Below, in pieces: positions 1 to 6,647 of a stretch of 15,225 bases of DNA. Source of the stretch: an uncultured Bacteroidales bacterium (lineage in GTDB: Bacteria > Bacteroidota > Bacteroidia > Bacteroidales > Paludibacteraceae); contig CAMOHN010000009.1 of NCBI GenBank assembly GCA_946615455.1, positions 1 to 15,225 of the forward strand. Reading direction: 5' to 3'. The position numbers and the translations under genes were made by a program. A model generated the notes under the pieces. The model did not search any database and was not told the DNA's origin. It worked only from the letters and a program-made list of their open reading frames with translations. Within the stretch, counting starts at the first letter, position 1; each line of letters begins with the position of its first letter.

Positions 1-1
1 A

Positions 2-394
2 CCGTTTTATATTTTCTTCATTCTCGTGTCGTCTTGGTTGTCAGCTATGGCGGAAGAAGAGATATTGCCTTTTTATTCTTCGGTGCCGGATAGTGTACAG
101 ACAAAACCGATACCGGCCAACGGTGGATTTCCTTTTTATGCGCTCCGCACGGAGCGGGGTATGTATGGTCATGCGGTCGGCAAGGTGCGTATGTACTACG
201 ACCTCGTGCTACCGCCGTTGACACCCGCCTTACTCATTGATGTAGGCATGGCCATGGACCGTGTTGACGGGCTGATCGGTATGGTGCCAAGGTGGTTTGC
301 CATGTTCAGCCCGATAGCCTGCTCACGGGACGAGTTGTTCGGATTTCCAAAAAGCAAATCCGCTATTATGCTCACATGGAGGACTTATTTCTGA
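2..394 (+). CDS. C-terminal part of an exported protein of unknown function, cut by the left edge, possibly frame-disrupted
   Basis: I do not recognise this protein. The frame is open from base 2, and the first GTG (26) and ATG (47) both fall inside a hydrophobic stretch (FYIFFILVSSWLSAMA) followed by an acidic EEE. That looks like a signal peptide ending near AMA, so the true start is probably left of the window. About 110 residues follow, without lipobox, transmembrane segment or familiar motif. The last part (SPIACSRDELFG onwards) looks less protein-like than the overlapping +1-numbered frame, which is open from 268 to 429 and ends exactly on the next gene's start. The gene may therefore carry a frameshift between about 265 and 394, from mutation or sequencing error. 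The stop at 394 would then be artificial. It precedes the AraC gene on the same strand. Confidence 0.4.
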   Translation, partial: PFYIFFILVSSWLSAMAEEEILPFYSSVPDSVQTKPIPANGGFPFYALRTERGMYGHAVGKVRMYYDLVLPPLTPALLIDVGMAMDRVDGLIGMVPRWFAMFSPIACSRDELFGFPKSKSAIMLTWRTYF

Positions 395-429
395 TTGAGG
401 TAACGATAAAAACGCATAAGCATTTATGA
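268..429 (+). other. Open reading frame tail that probably continues the first gene after a frameshift
   Basis: This frame has no ATG before about base 376 and begins after a stop at 265-267, so it is unlikely to be an independent gene. Its translation (for example DSLLTGRVVRISKKQIRYY, then HMEDLFLIEVTIKTHKHL) looks like ordinary folded protein with alternating hydrophobic strands. Its TGA at 427-429 overlaps the ATG at 426-428 of the AraC gene as ATGA, the junction typical of translationally coupled genes in this window. Both points suggest it is the real C-terminus of the upstream gene. This is inference from frame and junction only. Confidence 0.4.
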
Positions 430-1313
430 CCAGTACAGAACAGACAACACAGACCTTTGTTGTACCCGGCATAGACCGTCAAGACGTGATGGTTTTACAT
501 GACTATAATGGTTTTCCATACTATGGGCAAGAGTTTATTTCAGAAAACCTTGTGATAAGTATTGTACTCAACGGCTTGAGCATTGGTTATTGCGACAAGA
601 GAGAGGTACGATTTAAAAAAAACGATGTGTCGGTTGTGTTGCCCAACCATATCTGCAAAGAACAAGAGACGACCAAAGACTATGAGGTGGAATTGGTCAT
701 TGTTTCGCCAAAGTTTATGGAAGAGATTACGAAAAACACAGCCCACCGCAACTATATCAAGTATCATTACGATCCTATTATCCGGCTAACGCCCGAACAG
801 TGTGCGGTTGTGCTTCGTATAGTTCATTGTGTGCGCGATGTGTGCAGTATGGATACCCCCAACCGGCATCAGATGCTACTGAGCATGGTGGATGTGCTTT
901 TGACGATCATTGATTTCTATCACGCAAAACAAGAGATTCCCCTTGAGCAGATGTCACACGGGTATGATGTGTTCAATCGTTTTTGCAATCTGCTGACCGA
1001 TCACTACACCGAGTCGCGCGAAGTGTCATTCTATGCAGACAAGTTGAATCTGTCGCCCAAACATTTCTCGAAGTTGATATATAATGCCACCGGTCACACC
1101 GCATCTTATTGGGTATCCCAGCATGTTGCCGTTAAAGCCCAACAGTTACTTCGCAACCGAAAAGACTTGACCGTGTTGGAAATATGCTACTCGCTTGGTT
1201 TTGCGGACTTGGCTCATTTCTCGCGCTACTTCAAGCGTGCCACCGGTTTGTCTCCCCGCCGCTTTAGGGTGCAGGAATGGCAGGTCGGCGTTGAGGCATC
1301 TCCTCGCTGGTGA
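426..1313 (+). CDS. AraC family transcriptional regulator
   Basis: This 295-residue protein is a DNA-binding regulator of the AraC/XylS type. Residues about 20-120 form the N-terminal beta-rich sensor region, which resembles a cupin fold. Residues about 180-281 form the C-terminal double helix-turn-helix: the first helix pair lies around SFYADKLNLSPKHFSKLIY (201-219) and the second around ICYSLGFADLAHFSRYFKR (253-271), followed by the family signature GLSPRRFR (274-281). The ligand and targets cannot be read from the sequence. The ATG at 426 overlaps the stop of the upstream tail frame as ATGA, which supports this start. No Shine-Dalgarno sequence is seen. An A8 run lies at 615-622. The 3' end overlaps the convergent lipoprotein gene by 50 bases, leaving no room for a dedicated terminator. 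Family assignment is firm; the regulon is unknown. Confidence 0.93.
   Translation: MTSTEQTTQTFVVPGIDRQDVMVLHDYNGFPYYGQEFISENLVISIVLNGLSIGYCDKREVRFKKNDVSVVLPNHICKEQETTKDYEVELVIVSPKFMEEITKNTAHRNYIKYHYDPIIRLTPEQCAVVLRIVHCVRDVCSMDTPNRHQMLLSMVDVLLTIIDFYHAKQEIPLEQMSHGYDVFNRFCNLLTDHYTESREVSFYADKLNLSPKHFSKLIYNATGHTASYWVSQHVAVKAQQLLRNRKDLTVLEICYSLGFADLAHFSRYFKRATGLSPRRFRVQEWQVGVEASPRW
615..622 (+). repeat. A8 homopolymer within the AraC gene
   Basis: Eight consecutive A residues lie in the coding sequence of the regulator (codons TTT AAA AAA AAC, residues about 63-66). Runs of this length can slip during replication or transcription, but A8 is not rare in bacterial coding sequence, so it is only a weak candidate for frame variation. 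Confidence 0.6.
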
Positions 1314-2640
1314 AGTGCGTTACGGTGCCGCTGAAACTGCCCCGGACATGGTTACCGGAGAGGGTGGTTGCCTCGTAGGTGATGCTGTTCTCGGTAATGG
1401 TTAACGTGCCGGATGTGAGCAACCATTCGTAGCCCACGATATAGCCTTTGTTGAGTTCTTCGTTTTTAGCAATAAAAAATTCGGAGCCGTAATAGGTAAA
1501 CTCTTCCTCAATCTTTTGTCCTGCTACGGCAGTGTTGATGTCGCCTGAGGTAGAGAAGTTGAACGTACCGGTGGGCAATGTTGAGCCGTCACCATCGGTC
1601 ACAACATACAGAATGGCCATTGGCAGGTAAATTCTGTTTTGAATATACATCAAGTCGGACGAAAGCATCATGATCTCCACCACAGTATGGCCGTTGAGTG
1701 TGTAGTCAGCCGTGTAGTATTGAGCCGTAAGGTACTGCACATCAGTCTTTGACGAAGGCAATGCCATGGTTTCTGGAAAATTGTCTGATACCGGCACAGC
1801 GGTGATGCCCTCGGACACAAAATCAGCACCTCCCTTGGTGCCGGAGACCAATGGTGTTTCTTCGGCATTGACCACCTCGCCGGTGGCATTGTCTATCAAG
1901 AAGGCGACCACCATGCAGTTGTCGGCTTCATAACTATGGTACAGTTCATAGTCGATGTTGACCTTATAGTCCAGGCTGTCGAACTCCAAGACCTGTCCTT
2001 TGTTGGTATTAAGATAGGCGCGCACGACATTGTTGTGCACATAGTCCGACCAGCCGTCCCATGTGTTGTAGGCATCCTCTTGTGCGGCATGCAGCCCGCT
2101 CTCCTTGAGCATGACGAACAGGGTCAAGTCGCGTTTGTCACCGATGTTCTTGCCACTGATAGTGATGTCAGATTGGCGGGTAGAAGCATCATAAGTGGTC
2201 TTGATATTGACGGACACTGTGGTTGTGGCGGCAGGTTCGGACACTAACTGACTGAAATAGTAGGGATGGAACACTTTCCCTTCGGCAGTCACCCCGATTT
2301 GTTCATCCCATGTCCATGTGTTGCGATTGTACAACATGCTCGGCAAGTTAGTTACCCCCAACTCGGCTGCTAACTGTTTGTTGGGGTAGATGGTGAAGTC
2401 ATCGGAATTGTCCCCATACGCATAATACAAGCGCACATATCGACTTTCTTTGCCCTTGATGGCTTCGCCTATTTGTTGGATTCCGTTGGGGCAATACATA
2501 CAATCTTGGGAAGTGAACAGCTCGACGAGTTGCTTACGCGGGAAGCTGGTTGGCAGTTGCGACAAATCGTCTTTCTTGCACGATGTCAATAGGGCTGACA
2601 GAATAACAACGGACAGCCAAAGTAGTTGGTGTTGTTTCAT
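1264..2640 (-). CDS. Omp28-type outer membrane lipoprotein with thioredoxin-like CxxC domain
   Basis: This 458-residue lipoprotein belongs, as far as I can judge, to the Omp28-related family of Bacteroidetes. Residues 1-20 are a signal peptide with lipobox LLTS-C, giving lipidated Cys21. The mature start CKKDD fits the X-K-(D/E)2 lipoprotein export signal described in Bacteroidetes, so surface exposure is likely. Residues about 36-130 look like a thioredoxin fold: a strand (QLVELFTSQ), then CMYC at 47-50 at the head of a helix, then LGVTNLPSML around 95-103, where Pro100 matches the thioredoxin cis-proline. The remaining 300 residues appear beta-rich and lack motifs I know. Redox activity is possible but unproven; Omp28 of Porphyromonas gingivalis has been described as a surface adhesin. 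The start overlaps the glycosyltransferase stop as ATGA, making it the last gene of the run. Its 3' end overlaps the AraC gene. Confidence 0.85.
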   Translation of the reverse strand: MKQHQLLWLSVVILSALLTSCKKDDLSQLPTSFPRKQLVELFTSQDCMYCPNGIQQIGEAIKGKESRYVRLYYAYGDNSDDFTIYPNKQLAAELGVTNLPSMLYNRNTWTWDEQIGVTAEGKVFHPYYFSQLVSEPAATTTVSVNIKTTYDASTRQSDITISGKNIGDKRDLTLFVMLKESGLHAAQEDAYNTWDGWSDYVHNNVVRAYLNTNKGQVLEFDSLDYKVNIDYELYHSYEADNCMVVAFLIDNATGEVVNAEETPLVSGTKGGADFVSEGITAVPVSDNFPETMALPSSKTDVQYLTAQYYTADYTLNGHTVVEIMMLSSDLMYIQNRIYLPMAILYVVTDGDGSTLPTGTFNFSTSGDINTAVAGQKIEEEFTYYGSEFFIAKNEELNKGYIVGYEWLLTSGTLTITENSITYEATTLSGNHVRGSFSGTVTHFTSEEMPQRRPAIPAP

Positions 2641-3806
2641 ACAATATTATTTTTCAGTACATTGATAAGTTGTTTGGCAATCACATCAGGATGCGCTATC
2701 GTGACGGCATGGCGACGGATAGCATCGTGGTCGTAGTCGGCATAGCGGTCCATAAGGGTTTCCATTCCTTGTGCCAGTGCCTGCGGGTCTTCGATGGTTG
2801 TGCGGAGGCCGCAATCGGTTGTCAGCACTTGCTGTGGCAACACATCGGTGCCGACCACTGGCAAGCCCATGGACATGCCCTCAACGGTTGCCATGGAGTA
2901 ACTCTCGACACGGCTTGCCAGCACATAGGCATCGGCACGGGAGAGGCAGTCGCGTACCCCTGTTCTGTCCAACCGTCCTGTGAAACAGATACGGTCTTTG
3001 TAGCGGCAGTGGGCGAGTAAGTCTGTGAAAGGCGGATGATCAAAATCGCCGCCTACGATGGTCAGTCTGACCTCGGGATGCTGTTCGCAAAGCAAGTCCC
3101 AAGCCTGCAACAGAATGTCGTAGCCTTTCTCGGGCACATAACTGCACACAGTAACAAAGTGGAAAGGAGTGTGGGGGTGAAATTGATTGCCGGGCCGGAA
3201 AAAATCGGTATCAACCATGTTGCCGATGACCTGCACGGGCACAGGACGAGTGCAGAAAGACAGCATCTTGTCTGAGAGTTGCTCGGACACGGGTAAGAGC
3301 ATGTCGGCATTGGAGAAGCCTATTCGGAAGAAGGGTTCGAACTCCGGTCGGAAGAAGCGTCGTGCCAAATCCGAACGGCAGCCGAACATGCCTCGGTGTT
3401 CGGTGACAAGATAGGGTATGTGGTAGCGTTGTTTGATGAGCGCGGCAGCGTATGCGCCCCAAGTTCCGCTGTGTACATGTATGATGTCGGGGTCGCCAAA
3501 GCGTGCACGGTATAGTCGGTATAGCCGCAACACCCGCAGTGTCCACAGTCGAATGGTCAGCACGGGCATACGGGGAACGGCGCGCATGAACACACGAAGC
3601 ACGGGTATGCCATCCTCCACTGTCCATCGGGGACGGGCATAGAATCGGTGCGGGTTGAATGCATGCCATCCGTACTTGCGCGTGCTGATGGTGACGGAAG
3701 CCAGTATATGCACCTCTATGCCTGCTTGCTTGAGGGCAAGTGCTTGTTGGCGGACAAACTGTCCGCCTTCGGGCAGGTACCACGATGGCAATTCAAGGAC
3801 AGTCAT
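2637..3806 (-). CDS. GT4-family (GT-B fold) glycosyltransferase
   Basis: This 389-residue cytosolic or membrane-associated enzyme should transfer a sugar from a nucleotide sugar to an acceptor. The N-terminal Rossmann half shows the glycine-rich region (LPEGGQFVRQQALAL, 11-25) and IIHVHSGTWGAY (108-119). The C-terminal half holds the GT4 features: GNMVDTDFF (195-203), YVPEKGYDILLQA (223-235), TIVGG (249-253), CFTGRLDR (274-281) and the E-x7-E motif E301...E309 in a segment continuing GMSMGLPVVGTD. Donor and acceptor cannot be predicted. The open frame extends 119 codons upstream, but that part is Arg/His-rich and overlaps the previous gene out of frame. The ATG at 3806 overlaps the upstream stop as ATGA and starts a normal GT4 N-terminus, so I chose it. 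It ends in an ATGA overlap with the lipoprotein gene. Confidence 0.92.
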   Translation of the reverse strand: MTVLELPSWYLPEGGQFVRQQALALKQAGIEVHILASVTISTRKYGWHAFNPHRFYARPRWTVEDGIPVLRVFMRAVPRMPVLTIRLWTLRVLRLYRLYRARFGDPDIIHVHSGTWGAYAAALIKQRYHIPYLVTEHRGMFGCRSDLARRFFRPEFEPFFRIGFSNADMLLPVSEQLSDKMLSFCTRPVPVQVIGNMVDTDFFRPGNQFHPHTPFHFVTVCSYVPEKGYDILLQAWDLLCEQHPEVRLTIVGGDFDHPPFTDLLAHCRYKDRICFTGRLDRTGVRDCLSRADAYVLASRVESYSMATVEGMSMGLPVVGTDVLPQQVLTTDCGLRTTIEDPQALAQGMETLMDRYADYDHDAIRRHAVTIAHPDVIAKQLINVLKNNIV

Positions 3807-4789
3807 ACACGCACGCGTTTGAATATGAATCGATTGGCAAGATAGAAAGCCGGTGCTAACCACGGGCTGCGAGTCCAGAGCCATTCGCCGTTGTAGCAGA
3901 CGGTTTCGCCGTCCATGCCGTTCTTGAATATGAATAGCCCGTTCTTGGCATGTTTGGCAGGGGTGATGCGTCCGGTATCCATGACGGGAACGCCAACCGA
4001 TGCGAGGTAGTCCACGACTTGCTTGCGGAGCCAATAGGCCGAACCGACTTCGCGTCCTTTGAGGGAAGTGGCCGAATAGAGGAATCGCGCATAGGGTGTC
4101 CCCTCTTGACGGCAGTAGAATACACCGCCTGAGAGGTGTGTGCCGTCGGGCGAATCGACCCAAGCAAGGCGGAACAATGGACTGGCAAGCAGTTGGGCGA
4201 GTTGGTTTGCCGAGGGCGAGTCGGCGAAGTGTTTGCGCTGTTCCATGCCGTGATGCAGGCGAAGGTATTGCTCCACATCGTCTGCGGTCGGTTGAGTCAC
4301 GACGGTGAAAGATAGGTGTTGTTCCTCGGCTTTTTTGAGGTTACGCCGCCAACTCTTGTCCAAGATCAGTTCATGATCGGTCGCAATGAGTTTACTCAGC
4401 GTAGTAGAGAACATGCCGACGGGACGCAAGAAGCCGGCTTGGCGTATGCCCACTTCGTATAGGGGCGAATAGAGTGAGTCGGAATTGATATAGCAAAGGT
4501 CGGCAGGGACAGCAGTGAGCACATCCTCATAGAACTGATGCACCATTGCGGAGGTCAAGTTGGCAGGTTGCGCCAAGCACTCGCCGGCAATGAACAACAT
4601 CCGAATACCCCACTTGCGGTGCAGTTGTCCCACACAAGCCATCTGTGGAGCAGACAAGTCATCGACCACATAGCGCGCCTCGCCTGCGGGCAGGAAAGCC
4701 TCGGTCCAAGCCGTCGTCTGGGTGTGGGAAACCCATTCCATGGCTGTTGTGAGGGCAGCAAAATGACTGAGTGAAACAAGATGGACCAT
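3803..4789 (-). CDS. FemAB/GNAT-like transferase (second of an adjacent pair)
   Basis: This 328-residue protein appears to have the tandem GNAT architecture of the FemAB/BioF2-like group. These enzymes transfer acyl or aminoacyl groups onto envelope precursors or sugars. Visible signs are the basic signature SWRRNLKKAEEQ (146-157), the strand pair FRLAWVDSPDGTHLSGGVFYC (206-226 region), ARFLYSATSLKGREVGSAYWLRK (234-256), and an end region with MDTGRITPAKHAKNGLFIFKNG (270-291). The most likely start is ATG 4789, two bases after the upstream stop. A TTG at 4795 would overlap that stop as TTGA and add two residues. It is distantly similar in design to the gene before it, suggesting an old duplication or successive steps on one acceptor. 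The substrate is unknown. Stop and next start overlap as ATGA. Confidence 0.75.
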   Translation of the reverse strand: MVHLVSLSHFAALTTAMEWVSHTQTTAWTEAFLPAGEARYVVDDLSAPQMACVGQLHRKWGIRMLFIAGECLAQPANLTSAMVHQFYEDVLTAVPADLCYINSDSLYSPLYEVGIRQAGFLRPVGMFSTTLSKLIATDHELILDKSWRRNLKKAEEQHLSFTVVTQPTADDVEQYLRLHHGMEQRKHFADSPSANQLAQLLASPLFRLAWVDSPDGTHLSGGVFYCRQEGTPYARFLYSATSLKGREVGSAYWLRKQVVDYLASVGVPVMDTGRITPAKHAKNGLFIFKNGMDGETVCYNGEWLWTRSPWLAPAFYLANRFIFKRVRV

Positions 4790-4791
4790 AG

Positions 4792-5775
4792 TCAACGACG
4801 CTTAAAAGAGACGATACGATATGCCCAATAGGGCAGGCGGAACCACCATTTGTAGTATTTTTCGACACTGCAATAGTGCACGGGAGTGGCTCCGAACTGC
4901 TTGTAGAAGCGTGCTACGGAGCGTATCATGCTGCCTTCAAAGTCAAATGTCAGCCCTAAGTCTCGTGCCAAACGGATACACTCGGTGACCAGTCGGACAA
5001 CGGCACCACTGTCTTTTTTGTCGGGAGCATAGGCAGGAATGAGGTAGTAGAGCGAGCGGTTGTCCCAAACGACATAGGCCGCAGCATAGACCGTTCCCTC
5101 GTTGTCCGTTATGGAGAGGATGTGCGAGCAGTTGTTGCGGCGTGTCTTGCGGTCGAGTACGAGCAGGAACTCGCGTGTATAGCTGATGACTTTGTGCCTT
5201 TGTGCCAGGGTGTCGCGATGGAAATAATAGAGTTGTTCAGCAGTGAGAGCGTCCACATGGCAATGCAGGTGTTCGGCTTTACGCAGTTGGCGTTGTTTGC
5301 TTTTGGCAAAGCGGCGGATGACGGCATCCATGTCGCTGAGGTCCTCAATTCGATAGGTGACACGGTCTCGGACGGTCATGCCTCTATTTGCCAACAGTGC
5401 GGGGAAGGAGCTGCCCAATGGATAGTGCTGGTAGTAGTAGCACAGGTGGAGTTTCTGCAATTGCTCCACCATGTAGTCGCAGATGGTTTGCAGCGTGTCA
5501 CGGTCCCATGACGAACCGTCTGCATTGAGCAGGCTATGGTCAGCCCAAATGCCGCCAATCTGCGTCTGCTGGGGCATGAGCACATAGTGCATACGCCAGC
5601 GTTTGCCGGTCAGGTAGGGCATGGCTGCCAATATGCGTTCGGTGCGCGGATGCAGGTAGAGCAGCACGTCCCACCCTTTGCCGGCGGTGACAGCATCTAA
5701 CCACCAGGGTTGCATGAAAACGGGCAGGTCGGGTTGATCCTTGCACCAAGCACTATAACGTTCTTTGTCGGTCAT
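4792..5775 (-). CDS. FemAB/GNAT-like transferase (first of an adjacent pair)
   Basis: This 327-residue protein resembles the GNAT-type acetyltransferase proteins of Bacteroidetes that carry the BioF2-like fold. The N-terminal half includes VFMQPWWLDAV (19-29) and an aromatic-rich strand LCYYYQHYPLGSSF (111-124). The basic signature RRFAKSKQRQLRKAEHL (154-170) corresponds to the FemAB-like RxxxRxAxK region. The strongest group marker is TFDFEGSMIRSVARFYKQFGA (276-296), with the GSM and RFYKQFGA parts that bind and position substrate in related proteins. The final 20 residues are aromatic and basic (WFRLPYWAYR), suggesting contact with the inner face of the membrane. The transferred group and acceptor are unknown. 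The ATG at 5775 overlaps the GSCFA gene's stop as ATGA. Confidence 0.78.
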   Translation of the reverse strand: MTDKERYSAWCKDQPDLPVFMQPWWLDAVTAGKGWDVLLYLHPRTERILAAMPYLTGKRWRMHYVLMPQQTQIGGIWADHSLLNADGSSWDRDTLQTICDYMVEQLQKLHLCYYYQHYPLGSSFPALLANRGMTVRDRVTYRIEDLSDMDAVIRRFAKSKQRQLRKAEHLHCHVDALTAEQLYYFHRDTLAQRHKVISYTREFLLVLDRKTRRNNCSHILSITDNEGTVYAAAYVVWDNRSLYYLIPAYAPDKKDSGAVVRLVTECIRLARDLGLTFDFEGSMIRSVARFYKQFGATPVHYCSVEKYYKWWFRLPYWAYRIVSFKRR

Positions 5776-6632
5776 ATAGCAATTAGACTAAGTTTTCGGT
5801 TTTCCAGTTGTTGCCGGACGGCATCGGCAGTCCATGGATAGCGCGCTGTGAGCTGTTGTGCATGTTCTATGAGATGTGCCTCGAAGGCTTGGTGTTCACA
5901 GCTGCCGGGGTGAAGGGGGCGATGTTGCAGTTCCTGGTGGAGGGCATACATGTCGTCCATGAACGCGCGGGTTTCCGCCTCGTTGAGGAATGTATCGGCA
6001 AAACGCTCGAATATATAATCAGCCGCCGTATCCGTTGGGTGAAGCATGTCGGCAGCATAGAAGCGATAGTCGCGCAGTTCGTCCAGCATGATCTCAAAGG
6101 CTGGGAAATAGAACACGCGGTCGGCGTGGTTGAGAGTGAGTTTTTCAACAGCCTGCAGAAGAATGGCTTTGCTGAGCGTGTTCTCGTGCAGTCCGTCCTT
6201 GATGTGGCGTATTGGCGAAACGGTGAAGACAAAGCACTTGTCGATGTACTGTTGCAGAATCGGTTTCCATAAATTGACGATATCGTCCACACTAAGTCGC
6301 AGGCGACGGAACTCGCGAGCCGGTCTTTTTTGGCAATTATCGACAATGTTATCCAACGGGTTGTTGGACGGCTGTAGCAACAGGTCTTCATACACCCATG
6401 CCGTACCGAAGGTGAGCAGAATGACATCAGCCTCGGCAAACAAGGCACTATGGTGGGCAATGGAAACGGGATTGTAGAGCGTTCCCGTGGGGTTGGCGGT
6501 CACCGTGAAGAAGCGTGCCTGCAAGCGTTTGGCCATGTTGTCCGAGAAGCACGAGCCGAGCAGCAACAACCTGTCCTTGGGGCCAATGCTCCAAGCGGGA
6601 ACGGGTATATCTACGGGTGTAAGCAGTTTCAT
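5772..6632 (-). CDS. GSCFA domain protein, probable SGNH-like hydrolase or acyltransferase
   Basis: This 286-residue protein matches the GSCFA family, common in Bacteroidetes and named for a motif that reads GSCFS here (26-30, followed by DN). Other family marks are TGTLYNP (49-55), LTFGTAWVY (73-81), TVSPIRHIKDGLHENTLSKA (137-156) and DMLHPTDTAADYIFERF (195-211). The motif layout resembles SGNH hydrolases, with Ser27 as nucleophile in a GS motif near the N-terminus and D195/H198 in a DxxHP block. An esterase or O-acyltransferase is therefore a reasonable inference, though I know of no proven reaction. There is no signal peptide, so it acts in the cytosol. It lies 15 bases after the permease gene and is coupled by ATGA to the first FemAB-like gene, which suggests a shared acceptor. 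Confidence 0.86.
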   Translation of the reverse strand: MKLLTPVDIPVPAWSIGPKDRLLLLGSCFSDNMAKRLQARFFTVTANPTGTLYNPVSIAHHSALFAEADVILLTFGTAWVYEDLLLQPSNNPLDNIVDNCQKRPAREFRRLRLSVDDIVNLWKPILQQYIDKCFVFTVSPIRHIKDGLHENTLSKAILLQAVEKLTLNHADRVFYFPAFEIMLDELRDYRFYAADMLHPTDTAADYIFERFADTFLNEAETRAFMDDMYALHQELQHRPLHPGSCEHQAFEAHLIEHAQQLTARYPWTADAVRQQLENRKLSLIAI

Positions 6633-6647
6633 AGGGCAGTGACAAAC

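Noticed and set aside
1314..1420. Possible terminator after the AraC gene
   Set aside because: I found no stem followed by a T run. Short G/C complementarities there are not convincing.
3807..4163. N-terminal extension of the glycosyltransferase by 119 residues
   Set aside because: The extension is Arg/His-rich, overlaps the FemAB-like gene in another frame, and the ATGA junction at 3803-3806 gives a normal start.
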